DNA of 64,000 nt from Flaviaestuariibacter flavus (GTDB taxonomy: Bacteria; Bacteroidota; Bacteroidia; Chitinophagales; Chitinophagaceae), in NCBI RefSeq assembly GCF_004337505.1, contig NZ_SJZI01000011.1:32233-96232 (forward strand), in the 5' to 3' direction. Below are positions 19,111 through 28,019 of this stretch, in pieces. A model generated the notes under the pieces. The model was given only the letters and a program-made list of their open reading frames with translations. It did not search any database and was not told the origin of the DNA. A program made the translations under genes and the position numbers. Numbering within the stretch: position 1 is the first letter of the stretch; every line of letters begins with the position of its first letter.

Positions 19111-20349
19111 GTGAATATTTCCTCCTTCATTGCCCGCCGGATCGCCTTCAACCAGCAGCGCAGCTTCTCGCGCTTCATCATCCGCCTCTCTACGGTGGCC
19201 ACGGTGATCTCGGTAACGGTGATGATCGTCACGCTCTCCTTCGTAAACGGCTTCCAGGATGCGGTAAGCGAGAAGGTCTTTTCCTTCTGGGGCCACATCC
19301 GGATCGGCTACCGGCAGCCGGGGAAGGTGGCGATCGCCGAAGAGGCGCCCATGGAGAAAAGCGATTCAATTGTTCAAACGGTGCGGGAGATGCCGGGCGT
19401 ACGCTCCATCCACCCCTTTGCCACGAAATACGCCATCCTGAAAACGCCCGACGAGATGGAGGGCACGCTCATCAAGGGGCTCGATGACACCTACGATTCG
19501 GCTCATATCAAGCCTTATATCGAAAAAGGCGGGCGCTGGATTCGCTTCGACGATTCGAGCTATACCCGCGAGATCGTGGTTTCCCGTTATACCGCCAACC
19601 AGCTGCGGCTGAAGCTCCACGACCGGCTGCTGATCTACTTCGTGCGGCCCGACGGCTCGCTGCGTCCCGACAAGCTGAGCATCGTGGGGATTTACAAAAC
19701 GGGCATCGAAGAGTACGATAAGACCTTTGCCCTCGGCGACATCCGCCTTATCCGCCGCCTCAACGGCTGGTCGGCCGACGAGATTGGCGGTTACGAGGTG
19801 TTTTTGAAAGACTACCACAACATGGATGCCGTCAGCAGCCGGATCTATGAGCAGCCCTCTTTTCCGCAGCTCTGGGAAACCCGCACCATCCGCGAGATCT
19901 ACCCGAATATCTTCGACTGGCTCGGCATCGTGGCCAACAACGGCAGTGTGCTGCTGATCATCGTTGCGGTGATCGTCATCATCAACTTCATCACCTGCCT
20001 CATCATCCTGGTGCTCGAGCGCGTGCGGATGATCGGCATTCTCAAGGCCGTCGGTGCTACCGATTGGGCCATTCAAAAGATCTTCCTCGCCCATTCGGCG
20101 ATCATCACGCTGACGGGACTCGTGATCGGCACCGGGCTTTCGCTGCTGCTGATCTGGCTGCAGCAACGGTTCCAGTTTGTGCACCTGAAGGAAGAAGAGT
20201 ATTACATGACCACGGCTGCCGTGCGTGTCGACTGGACGCAGGTCGGCGCCGTTGTGGGCGGAACCCTGGTCATTTCATTACTGGTATTGTTGCTGCCCTC
20301 GCTGATCGTGCGGCGGATCCGGCCGATCCAGGCGATCCGCTTTAGCTAG
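19111..20349 (+). CDS. FtsX/LolE-like ABC transporter permease
   Basis: A 412-residue protein if it starts at the GTG at 19111. The longer frame begins with a TTG at 19054 and gives a poor Lys/Arg-rich leader. The sequence begins VNISSFIARRIAFNQQRSFSRFIIRLSTVATVISVTVMIVTL, an amphipathic stretch then TM1 as in LolC/LolE. A long periplasmic domain follows. Three C-terminal membrane helices start at VLLIIVAVIVIINFITCLII, with the typical cytoplasmic loop LERVRMIGILKAVGATDWAIQKIFLAH of FtsX-domain permeases. It is likely the permease of a lipoprotein-release-like ABC transporter; no ATPase gene is adjacent. It is transcribed divergently from the T9SS plug gene, 97 bp apart. Confidence 0.85.
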   Translation: MNISSFIARRIAFNQQRSFSRFIIRLSTVATVISVTVMIVTLSFVNGFQDAVSEKVFSFWGHIRIGYRQPGKVAIAEEAPMEKSDSIVQTVREMPGVRSIHPFATKYAILKTPDEMEGTLIKGLDDTYDSAHIKPYIEKGGRWIRFDDSSYTREIVVSRYTANQLRLKLHDRLLIYFVRPDGSLRPDKLSIVGIYKTGIEEYDKTFALGDIRLIRRLNGWSADEIGGYEVFLKDYHNMDAVSSRIYEQPSFPQLWETRTIREIYPNIFDWLGIVANNGSVLLIIVAVIVIINFITCLIILVLERVRMIGILKAVGATDWAIQKIFLAHSAIITLTGLVIGTGLSLLLIWLQQRFQFVHLKEEEYYMTTAAVRVDWTQVGAVVGGTLVISLLVLLLPSLIVRRIRPIQAIRFS

Positions 20350-20356
20350 ACCAGCG

Positions 20357-20483
20357 GAGAGAAAGAACGCTGATTCCGCGGACGGAATGCGCAGATTGGT
20401 TATGATTTTTTATGATTAGCTGACGCACGCAATCATATCTGCGTAAATCATAAGAATCATAGAAGATCTGCGGCCTTTCTCTA
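20357..20483. repeat. Dispersed inverted-repeat element, copy B (inverted orientation)
   Basis: About 125 bp between two convergent genes, starting GAGAGAAAGAACGCTGATTC eight bases after the permease stop and ending in CCTTTCTCTA at the methyltransferase stop. Its left half matches the reverse complement of the right half of copies A, C and D, so it lies in the opposite orientation. Confidence 0.75.
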
Positions 20484-21218
20484 CCGCGGCTTTGTCAGCT
20501 CACTCAGCATAATCCCCGTCGCCACCGCCGCATTCAGGCTTTCGGCACCACCAATACGGGGTATCGTCAGTTTGACGGTAGCGCGCTCCTGGAGCTCCGG
20601 TCGGAGCCCTTTCGATTCGTTCCCGATGAGCAGGATGCCGCCCGCATTGCCACTGTATTCATACACTGAAGTGCCGCCGAGCACCGCGGCCAGCACGGGA
20701 AGGGTTTGGCGGGAAAGCCAGGTGTCTTCCTCATCGTACCAGATATTGACGCGCGCCAGCGAAGCCATCGTGGATTGCACCACTTTCGGGTTGTACAGCT
20801 CGGCGCATCCGGGCCCGCACACGATGTGACGAATGCCGAACCAGTCGGCGATGCGGATGATGGTGCCGAGGTTGCCCGGGTCCTGGATGGCATCAAGGTA
20901 AAGCGCCAGCTCCCTTTGCAGCACGGGCTCGCGGGCCGGGAGCTGCCGTGCAACCAGGAGCACCTCGTTGGGCGTCTGTAGCTGGGAGATGCGCGCCAGT
21001 TCTTCCGGTGTGACCGGCTGCAGGAGGCCGTCGGGGACGGCGGCAGCATGTGCGTCGATCCATTGCGGTAATGCATAAACGCTTTCCACCGCCTCCGGGA
21101 TCGCGGCAAGCAGCTCCCCTACTACTTTCGGGCCTTCGGCAAGGAAGCGGCCGCTCCCGGCGCGCCCTTTTTTCAGGCCTAATCTTTGAATATCTTTGAG
21201 CACTTGTTTACTGGGCAT
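20481..21218 (-). CDS. SpoU/TrmH-family RNA 2'-O-methyltransferase
   Basis: A 245-residue protein with the N-terminal substrate-binding region (FLAEGPKVVGELL) and the SPOUT core. The family motifs are AIQDPGNLGTIIRIADWFG (motif 1), LLIGNESKGL (motif 2) and IPRIGGAESLNAAVATGI (motif 3), which form the knotted S-adenosylmethionine site. It likely methylates a ribose in rRNA or tRNA; the exact target cannot be told from sequence. It is divergent from the BamA-like gene, 17 bp apart. Its stop codon lies in repeat copy B. Confidence 0.9.
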   Translation of the reverse strand: MPSKQVLKDIQRLGLKKGRAGSGRFLAEGPKVVGELLAAIPEAVESVYALPQWIDAHAAAVPDGLLQPVTPEELARISQLQTPNEVLLVARQLPAREPVLQRELALYLDAIQDPGNLGTIIRIADWFGIRHIVCGPGCAELYNPKVVQSTMASLARVNIWYDEEDTWLSRQTLPVLAAVLGGTSVYEYSGNAGGILLIGNESKGLRPELQERATVKLTIPRIGGAESLNAAVATGIMLSELTKPR

Positions 21219-21235
21219 GGCCTGTAATTAACTGT

Positions 21236-23566
21236 ATGATCCATTCGGCAGCAATTCGCACCAAACGCGTCAAAAATAGCATCCTCCTCGCTGCCCTGCT
21301 CCTGTTTTTAAGCGCCTGTTCGGTAAAAGACTATCCCGCAGGCAGGCCTTTTGTATACAATGCCGAGGTGCATGTGGTGGGCGGAGACGTTAAGCCCGAC
21401 GACCGCAAGGACCTCGAAAGCCGCCTCTACCAGCAGCTCCACGACAGCATCGCGGTGCGCCGGGTATCGAAGTTCTTCTTCTCCCAGCTTAAAAACCCGC
21501 CGGTATACGATAGTACCAATGCCGACAAATCGATCGGCTTCATGAATGCCTTGCTGCATTCACTGGGGTATTACCGCGACTCGATCTGGTACAATGCCGA
21601 CATCCGGGCAAAAGACGACCAGCAGCGCACCACGGTTCGCTTTTACGTGGATGCCAAAAAGCTGTTCAAAGTCGACTCCATCAGCGTCGCGCTGAACGAC
21701 ACGGTACTCAACAGCCCGCGCCAGGCGGCTTCGCTCGATACGCTGCAGCAGCTTACGCTGGCGGCGCGTGCCGGTTCGGAAGTAAAAAAAGGGGCTCCCT
21801 TTGCCAAGCCGCTGCTTTCCTCAGAACTCGATCGCCTTACCAATATCTACCGCAACAATGGCTACCTCCGGATGACGCGCGACGAGCTGCGGGTGATCTG
21901 GGACACGGTAGGCATCGGGCTGCTGCGTCCCACAGCCGACCCACTCGAGCAGGCCCAGTTGCTGGAGGCCCTGCAACACCGGCGCGAAAACCCGGTGGCC
22001 GACATCGAGTTCCGCCTGCGCCCCATCACCGACAGCACGAAGCTGGTGCGCTACCATATCGGCAACGTGACCATCTTTCCCGATCTCAACGCCGAAAACA
22101 GCAAGCTCCCGGTTGTCTATAACGACTACTACCGCGACGTATTTATCAAGCACTACGAGGACCGTTTCAAGTTCCGCGTGCTTACCGAAAACATTTACTT
22201 CAAGCGCGGGCAGCTGTACGACCAGCGCATCCACCAGAAAACGGCCAACCGGTTCAACTCGATACCGGCCTGGCGCACCGCCAATATCGAAGCCGTGCCG
22301 CGGCCGGGGACGGATTCCGTGGACATGATCATCCGCCTCGCACCGGCGCAGAAATACATTTACGACTTCAACATCGAAGCGAGCCAGAACCTCGGTGGTC
22401 TTTTTGTAGGAAGCAATCTGGTAGGTATAAATCTCAACCTGCAGAACCGCAACTTTGCGCAGCGGGCCGTGCAGGCTACCTATAGCCTGGGCGTGGCCAC
22501 CGAGCTGAATTCCACCGTGACGCAAACAACGCAGCTTTCCGGGGGGTATTCACTTGTATTTCCCCGATTCATCCCTGGCTTCCGGTTGCCTGCAAAGTGG
22601 CGCGACGCCAATCCACGCACGTCGATCGGCATCAATGCGCGGTATATCCACCGGGTAAACTACCTCGACCTCGTGGGCGTGAACGCCTCCTGGGGATACG
22701 ATTTTTCCCTTCCTAAATGGCTGGTGTCTGTTCGTCTTCCCAATGTTGAGTTCACAAGCGTACAGCGTCGGAGTATCCTTGACACCCTGATAAAAAACAA
22801 CAAATCGTACAAGTACATTTTTAACGACGGTCTGGTAGTATCTACAATCCTTAGCGCAACCCACAGCCGTGTGAAAACCCGCACCACCAGCATCCTGCGT
22901 CTCGGTGCCGAGATTTCAGGACTTTTCCTGGGAATGGGAAAATCCGCGTTCCTGGATACAACCCTGAAGCGCTTTTTTAAATTCGATGCTTCGTATGCCC
23001 AAAACCGGAAGCTCGGGCAGAACTCGGTGCTTGCCTGGCGGGTGCTTGGGGGCGTTGGCTACAGCTATCCCGGCGACAACGACAGCCGGCGTTATATGCC
23101 CTTCTTTAAAGCCTACTTCGCCGGGGGCGCCAACAGCATGCGGGGCTGGGGCCTGCGCAAGCTGGGGCCGGGATCCACCATCCGCACGTTCGCCCGTGAT
23201 TCCTTCCCCGAGCGCTTCGGCGACATGCAGCTCGAAGCCAATATCGAATACCGGTTCCTGGTGGCCAATATCCGGGGCGTGTTCGTGAACAGCGCGGTCT
23301 TTGCCGATTTCGGAAACGTGTGGTACCTGCGGGAAAACCCGGATTTTCCGAACGGAAACATTAAGCTGAACCGCCTCTGGCAAGACATCGCAATCGACGT
23401 CGGTACCGGCGTACGCGTCGACTTCGGATTCATCAAGATTCGCCTTGATTATGCCTACAAGGCAAAAGATCCGAGCCCGGCCGACCCGAACCTGCAGAAC
23501 AAGCCTTTCCCGAATTTCAAGGTGCTGGGAGGAACGGTGCAGTTGGGGGTGGATTACCCGTTTTGA
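21236..23566 (+). CDS. BamA/TamA-family outer-membrane protein with lipobox
   Basis: A 776-residue protein that starts with a lipoprotein signal (LLLFLSAC, Cys28) and continues with POTRA-like periplasmic repeats (for example YDSTNADKSIGFMNALLHSLGYYRDS). It ends in a C-terminal Omp85 beta-barrel of about 400 residues: FVGSNLVGINLNLQNRNFAQRA, a barrel motif FFKAYFAGGANSMRGWGLRKLGPG resembling the conserved G-x-x-S-x-R-G-W/Y loop, and a final strand GTVQLGVDYPF ending in phenylalanine. It is probably an insertase or translocase for outer-membrane proteins or lipoproteins. It is a lipoprotein-type paralogue rather than certain to be the essential BamA. It stands alone, divergent from the methyltransferase gene. 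Confidence 0.85.
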   Translation: MIHSAAIRTKRVKNSILLAALLLFLSACSVKDYPAGRPFVYNAEVHVVGGDVKPDDRKDLESRLYQQLHDSIAVRRVSKFFFSQLKNPPVYDSTNADKSIGFMNALLHSLGYYRDSIWYNADIRAKDDQQRTTVRFYVDAKKLFKVDSISVALNDTVLNSPRQAASLDTLQQLTLAARAGSEVKKGAPFAKPLLSSELDRLTNIYRNNGYLRMTRDELRVIWDTVGIGLLRPTADPLEQAQLLEALQHRRENPVADIEFRLRPITDSTKLVRYHIGNVTIFPDLNAENSKLPVVYNDYYRDVFIKHYEDRFKFRVLTENIYFKRGQLYDQRIHQKTANRFNSIPAWRTANIEAVPRPGTDSVDMIIRLAPAQKYIYDFNIEASQNLGGLFVGSNLVGINLNLQNRNFAQRAVQATYSLGVATELNSTVTQTTQLSGGYSLVFPRFIPGFRLPAKWRDANPRTSIGINARYIHRVNYLDLVGVNASWGYDFSLPKWLVSVRLPNVEFTSVQRRSILDTLIKNNKSYKYIFNDGLVVSTILSATHSRVKTRTTSILRLGAEISGLFLGMGKSAFLDTTLKRFFKFDASYAQNRKLGQNSVLAWRVLGGVGYSYPGDNDSRRYMPFFKAYFAGGANSMRGWGLRKLGPGSTIRTFARDSFPERFGDMQLEANIEYRFLVANIRGVFVNSAVFADFGNVWYLRENPDFPNGNIKLNRLWQDIAIDVGTGVRVDFGFIKIRLDYAYKAKDPSPADPNLQNKPFPNFKVLGGTVQLGVDYPF

Positions 23567-23570
23567 TTTA

Positions 23571-23694
23571 GAGGGAAAGAATGCAGATTTTTTATGATCT
23601 GTTATGATGCACACTGATGTCGGCACCGGCATCTGCGCAAATCATAATCAATCTGCGCATTCCGCTTACGGAATCAGTGTTCTTTCTCTTTCGC
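23571..23694. repeat. Dispersed inverted-repeat element, copy C, extending into truB
   Basis: About 124 bp beginning GAGGGAAAGAATGCAGATTT five bases after the BamA-like stop, and ending GTGTTCTTTCTC. The right end overlaps the 3' end of truB, so the last residues of TruB (AKEKEH) and its stop codon are encoded by the repeat. Confidence 0.75.
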
Positions 23695-24375
23695 TAATTC
23701 AAGACGGATCTCTTCTTCCCACTCACCGACCGTCTTCGACTGATCAAGGGTGAATGCCCCGATGCGGGTGCGGCAAAGTGCGCTCAGGTAGCCGCCTACG
23801 CCGAGTGCGGCGCCGAAATCATTGGCAAGGCTCCGGATATAAGTGCCGGTGGAACAAACAACGCGAAAGTCAACTTCCGCGCCTTCGATGCGCGTCAGCT
23901 CGAACTCAGAAATCGCTACGGTACGCGGCTCGAGCACCACCTCCTTTCCGGCTCGGGCAAGCTCGTAGAGGCGCTTGCCGTCTTTCTTAATGGCCGAATG
24001 CGCCGGTGGCAGTTGCTGGATAGTGCCGGTGAATTGTGCCGTGGCGGCGCGGATTTCGTCGGTGCTCAAATGCCCGATTGCCTTGAAATCGCGGGGCTCG
24101 CTTTCGAGATCATAAGTAGGCGTGGTAGCGCCCAGGGTGATGGTACCGGTGTACTCTTTCTCCTGCGCCATAAACTCGTTGATCCGCTTGGTGAACTTCC
24201 CGGTGCAGATGATCAGCAGCCCCGTGGCCAGTGGATCAAGCGTGCCGGCGTGCCCGACCTTCTTGATGCGCATCGTGTTGCGCAGCTTGCGCACAGCGTC
24301 GAAGGAGGTCCAGCGCAGTTCCTTGTTCACCAGCAACACCTGGCCTTCCTCATATTTGTTCAGCGGCTTGTTCAT
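23674..24375 (-). CDS. truB: tRNA pseudouridine(55) synthase TruB
   Basis: A 233-residue protein starting at the ATG at 24375 (MNKPLNKYEEGQVLLVNKEL). The catalytic motif GHAGTLDPLATGLL places the nucleophile at Asp47. Further family motifs are KEYTGTITLGATTPTYDLE and VVCSTGTYIRSLANDFG. It isomerises U55 to pseudouridine in the T-loop of tRNAs. The C-terminal PUA-like extension of some homologues is absent, as in the short bacterial forms. The final residues (AKEKEH) come from a repeat element. The gene may precede nothing else in its transcript, since it converges with the BamA-like gene. Confidence 0.95.
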   Translation of the reverse strand: MNKPLNKYEEGQVLLVNKELRWTSFDAVRKLRNTMRIKKVGHAGTLDPLATGLLIICTGKFTKRINEFMAQEKEYTGTITLGATTPTYDLESEPRDFKAIGHLSTDEIRAATAQFTGTIQQLPPAHSAIKKDGKRLYELARAGKEVVLEPRTVAISEFELTRIEGAEVDFRVVCSTGTYIRSLANDFGAALGVGGYLSALCRTRIGAFTLDQSKTVGEWEEEIRLELAKEKEH

Positions 24376-24405
24376 CGGGCGCAAAGGTACGGTGGACGAG
24401 AAAAA

Positions 24406-24502
24406 GAGAACGAGAGAACGTGAGAACAAGACAAAGAGAGCTGGTCAAATTTGAGAACGCATCTCGTTCTTTCACCGCTCGTCCTCTTGTTCTCTCGTTC
24501 TC
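24406..24502. repeat. Inverted repeat of GAGAAC units between truB and the DUF58 gene
   Basis: The left arm 24406-24430 is built of GAGAACGA/GAGAACGT/GAGAACAA units. The right arm 24486-24502 is their inverted copy (CTTGTTCTCTCGTTCTC). More GAGAACG-type copies lie between. The right arm overlaps the stop codon of the DUF58 gene (24501-24503). Confidence 0.6.
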
Positions 24503-25847
24503 AAATCCCCGCGCGGTTCTTTACTTCCAGGTATTTGTTGATCGTCTGCACCGTCAGGTTCTCCGGGGAGGTGAGCAGGGCGAGAATGCCGTGCTTGCGC
24601 AGCTCGCGCACGATGAGGCGCTTTTCCTGGATGAACTTCTCCGCGATGGTTTTAATGTAGATCTCTTCGACGTTTTTTGCCGATTTCTGCGTCAGCTCTT
24701 TGAGCTCGGTGTTTTCGAAAAATACCACCACCAGCAGGTGGTAATGCGCCATCCGTTGCAGCGAAGGCAGCTCCCGCTCCAGGCTTTCAATTGATTCGAA
24801 ATTGGTAAACAGCACCAGCAGGCTGCGCTGGGTAATACGATTGCGTACCACGGCAAAGAGCCGCTCGAAGTCGACATCCAGAAAAGTGGTTTCCTGCTTG
24901 TAGAGGGTTTCCAGGATCTGGCTGAACTGGCCGGGTCGCTTGTCGGCCGCCAGGAAGGCGCCGGTCTTTTGCGCAAAGGTGATCAGGCCCGCCTTATCCT
25001 GGCGCTGCAGCGCCACATTGCTCAGCACGAGCGCCGCGTTGATCGAATAGTCCAGCAGGGTCATCCCGTTAAAGGGCATCTTCATGGCGCGGCCCTTGTT
25101 GATGATGCAGTACACCTGCTGGCTGCGCTCGTCGGTAAAGTTGTTCACCATCAGGTCGCCGCGGCGGGCAGTGGCTTTCCAGTTCACGGTTCGGTAATCA
25201 TCGCCCCGCACATATTCCTTTATCTGCTCGAATTCGAGGCTGTGACCCAGGGCCCGCTGGCGCTTGATGCCGGCCTCCTGCAGGCGGTTGGCGGCCGCCA
25301 GCAGCTGGAAGCGGCGCACTTGCAGGAAGCTGGGATACACCTTCACCGTCTGCTCCTGGGCAAAGCGGTAGCGGCGGCTAACGAGGTCGAGCGGCGAGCG
25401 GGCAAGCACGTTGATGGCACCGAAGTCATAAGTACCACGCTGCACCGGGCGAAGTGAATACGTGATGCCATCTTTCTGCCCGCTGCCCAGGTGCAGGAAG
25501 CGTTCCCAGGACCGTTCCTGGAACTGGAAGGGCAGCTCGTCGATCACCTTCAGCGAAACGGGAAAGCCGTACGCATTGTGCACCTGTAATTGTACGGTGT
25601 TTTCGTCGCCGTTGCTGAACCGGTCGGGACAGATACGTGCCGCGCGGATGCCGCGGCGGGTGTACAGGAGCAGCGTATCGGCGGCAATCGCCACCACCCC
25701 GAACAGCAGGCACAGCTGCGCCACGGCGAAAAGCACGGGCACATAATAGCTGGCCATGAACAACACGCTGATCACGAAGCCGGCATAATACACCTTCGGC
25801 CTCGGGAAAAAGCTGGTCTGGTTGAGCAGGTAGCGAAGCTTGTTCAT
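24501..25847 (-). CDS. DUF58 domain protein
   Basis: A 448-residue protein with two N-terminal membrane helices (about residues 18-60) and the DUF58 signature (LEFEQIKEYVRGDDYRTVNWKATARRGDLMVNNF) at about residues 205-240. A vWA-like fold follows (VYCIINKGRAM ... SLLVLFTNFESI). The ATG at 25847 overlaps the MoxR stop codon by one base (TGATG), so translation is coupled. DUF58 proteins travel with MoxR ATPases in chaperone-like complexes; here it is the last gene of the minus-strand block SpoIIM-DUF4129-DUF4350-MoxR-DUF58. Confidence 0.9.
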   Translation of the reverse strand: MNKLRYLLNQTSFFPRPKVYYAGFVISVLFMASYYVPVLFAVAQLCLLFGVVAIAADTLLLYTRRGIRAARICPDRFSNGDENTVQLQVHNAYGFPVSLKVIDELPFQFQERSWERFLHLGSGQKDGITYSLRPVQRGTYDFGAINVLARSPLDLVSRRYRFAQEQTVKVYPSFLQVRRFQLLAAANRLQEAGIKRQRALGHSLEFEQIKEYVRGDDYRTVNWKATARRGDLMVNNFTDERSQQVYCIINKGRAMKMPFNGMTLLDYSINAALVLSNVALQRQDKAGLITFAQKTGAFLAADKRPGQFSQILETLYKQETTFLDVDFERLFAVVRNRITQRSLLVLFTNFESIESLERELPSLQRMAHYHLLVVVFFENTELKELTQKSAKNVEEIYIKTIAEKFIQEKRLIVRELRKHGILALLTSPENLTVQTINKYLEVKNRAGI

Positions 25848-26824
25848 CAACGCGGGATATCTATCGTTTGAAGGATCTGTTTGATCACGGTGTCTTCAGT
25901 CACTCCTTCCATCTCCTTTTCAGGAGTGAGGATGATACGGTGCCGCAGCACCGGCGGGATCACCTCCAGGATGTCATCGGGCGTTACGAAGTCGCGGCCG
26001 CCGAGGGCCGCCACCGCCTTCGAGGCATTCATGATCGCCAGCGATGCGCGGGGCGAAGCGCCGAGGTAGATGCTCTTGTGGTTGCGGGTGCTGCTGACGA
26101 AGTTGGCGATGAAGCGCAGCAGTTTTTCTTCGATCACAAAGGAGCGCACCTGCTCGCGGAGGCGCACCACGTCGTCGCGGCGCAGCACGGGCTGAATGGC
26201 GGCCAGCACTTCGGCGGTGGCCTGGTGGTTGAACTGCTTCAGGATGGCGTACTCCTGGTCGGCATCGGGGTATGACACCACGATCTTGAAGAGGAAGCGG
26301 TCGAGCTGCGCCTCGGGAAGGCGATAGGTGCCTTCCTGCTCAATGGGATTTTGCGTGGCGATGACCATGAAGGGCGGCTGCATCGGGTAGGTCTTGCCGT
26401 CGATGGTGATCTGCCGCTCCTCCATCACCTCAAAGGTTGCCGACTGCGTTTTCGCGGGTGCGCGGTTGATCTCGTCGATGAGCACGACGTTGCTGAAAAG
26501 GGGGCCCTTCTTGAAGTCGAAGGTTCCTTCCTTTGGGTTGAAGACCGGCGTACCGAGCACATCGGAAGGCATCAGGTCGGGGGTAAACTGGATCCGCGAG
26601 AACGGTACGTCGAGGCTTCGGGCCGTCAGCTTGGCCGAAAGCGTTTTCGCCACGCCCGGCACACCTTCCAGCAGCACATGACCGTCGGCCAGCAGGGCGG
26701 CGATAACGAGACGCACCAGCTCCTCCTGTCCCACGATCACCGTGCGGATCTGGTGCTGCACGGCCGCGATGGCTTCGCTGAGTGCGCTGAGGTCGGTTCT
26801 CTGTTCAAAAATTTCTGATTCCAT
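25847..26824 (-). CDS. MoxR-family AAA+ ATPase
   Basis: A 325-residue protein with Walker A GVPGVAKT at residues 54-61, Walker B VVLIDE at 113-118, an ATQNPIEQEGTYRLPEAQLDRF sensor/arginine-finger region, and the MoxR C-terminal lid (AAA_lid_2). It is expected to be a cytosolic chaperone-like ATPase working on or with the DUF58 protein and membrane partners of the same operon. It starts one base after the DUF4350 gene, implying tight co-translation. Confidence 0.95.
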   Translation of the reverse strand: MESEIFEQRTDLSALSEAIAAVQHQIRTVIVGQEELVRLVIAALLADGHVLLEGVPGVAKTLSAKLTARSLDVPFSRIQFTPDLMPSDVLGTPVFNPKEGTFDFKKGPLFSNVVLIDEINRAPAKTQSATFEVMEERQITIDGKTYPMQPPFMVIATQNPIEQEGTYRLPEAQLDRFLFKIVVSYPDADQEYAILKQFNHQATAEVLAAIQPVLRRDDVVRLREQVRSFVIEEKLLRFIANFVSSTRNHKSIYLGASPRASLAIMNASKAVAALGGRDFVTPDDILEVIPPVLRHRIILTPEKEMEGVTEDTVIKQILQTIDIPR

Positions 26825-26825
26825 T

Positions 26826-28019
26826 CTATATAGTTTGATAATAGGCTTCTAATTGCCGGTGCAGGTCCTGCAGTTCGGCGGGCGTGGTGCGGCCTTCGTG
26901 GCGCAGGCGGGCGACGAGGTCCATCAGCGACTGCAGCCGCTCGCGCGGGTAACCCGAGCGGGCCTCCAGGCGCTGCACAAACTCGCTGTCGAGCACCGTC
27001 GTATTGATCTTGTAATGATGGCGCACGCCTTCGAGGAAATACTGGATCATCTTGAGCGCCAGGTTATGATCGTCGCGCTTGTCGTAATAAAGGCGCCCGA
27101 CGGTTTTTACAAAATCAAGCGATTCGTTGCGCGGCGCCGGGTGCGGCGGGATGGGGCGCTGGCGGCGACGCATCTCCGACAACAGGTAGAGCCCCAGGAT
27201 GAACAATAACACCCAGAACGCCCACGCAAAGGGCTGTTGCTTCATCAGCACCCCGAGCCAGTTGGGCTCGCCCCCGGCGCCGCTGTGCGCGGTCAGGTAG
27301 TATTCGTTCCACACCAGGCGGCGCAGCCCTTGCGGCAGCACGGAAAACGCCTGTGCATAATAGGTTTCATTACCGGGCTGCAGCAGGAAATAATTGGTGA
27401 AGGCCATGGGCTCACCGTGCAGGAAAAGCGCGCCCTTGCCGACGCGGTATTGCAGAAAATTCGGATGGTCATCGCCGTCGGTGCCCAGCACCACGGTGCT
27501 GTCGGCACCGCGGAGCGAGAAATGGATGCCGGCCGAAGGCCCCGGAAATGTATAGCGCTTTTCGTTGAAGCGTGGGGCGCGGAGCTGCACCCGCAGCGTG
27601 TCTTCACCCTTCAGGGAGTAGAAAGTCGAATTATAGAGCCGAAGGCGGTCAAACACGGCACTTGAAAAATCGGGCGCGATGCAGAAAACGTAGTTACCCT
27701 TTTCCACGAAGGCCAGCAGTGTCTCGAGCTCGTCGTCGGTGGCGGCAAGTTCGCGCCCGACAAGCACGACGGCCTGCCCGCCGGTGTTGACGTCGATCGA
27801 ATCCCACGCGCCCGGCGCATTGCGGTCGTTGACCAGGGGCACCCCGGGAAACAGATCGGGCACGAGGCCCCGCGCAATGCTGTAGCCGTAGGGAATACGG
27901 TCTTCATAGCGCAGGGTGATGCGCTGGTTGAATTCCTTGCGCCGCCCGCCCCCGATCACCAGCACGGCGATCACCACCAGCAGCAGGGCCCCGCCGATCA
28001 GCAACCCGTTCCGTTTCAT
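26826..28019 (-). CDS. DUF4350 domain membrane protein
   Basis: A 397-residue protein with an N-terminal membrane helix (residues 7-24). An extracytoplasmic DUF4350 domain follows (GQAVVLVGRELAATDDELETLLAFVEKGNYVF). A second helix near residue 265 (FAWAFWVLLFILGLYLL) leads to a cytoplasmic tail with LDFVKTVGRLYYDKRDDHNLALKMI. Such proteins sit in the conserved Bacteroidota MoxR block, but their biochemical role is not known to me. The ATG overlaps the stop of the DUF4129 gene by four bases. Confidence 0.85.
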   Translation of the reverse strand: MKRNGLLIGGALLLVVIAVLVIGGGRRKEFNQRITLRYEDRIPYGYSIARGLVPDLFPGVPLVNDRNAPGAWDSIDVNTGGQAVVLVGRELAATDDELETLLAFVEKGNYVFCIAPDFSSAVFDRLRLYNSTFYSLKGEDTLRVQLRAPRFNEKRYTFPGPSAGIHFSLRGADSTVVLGTDGDDHPNFLQYRVGKGALFLHGEPMAFTNYFLLQPGNETYYAQAFSVLPQGLRRLVWNEYYLTAHSGAGGEPNWLGVLMKQQPFAWAFWVLLFILGLYLLSEMRRRQRPIPPHPAPRNESLDFVKTVGRLYYDKRDDHNLALKMIQYFLEGVRHHYKINTTVLDSEFVQRLEARSGYPRERLQSLMDLVARLRHEGRTTPAELQDLHRQLEAYYQTI

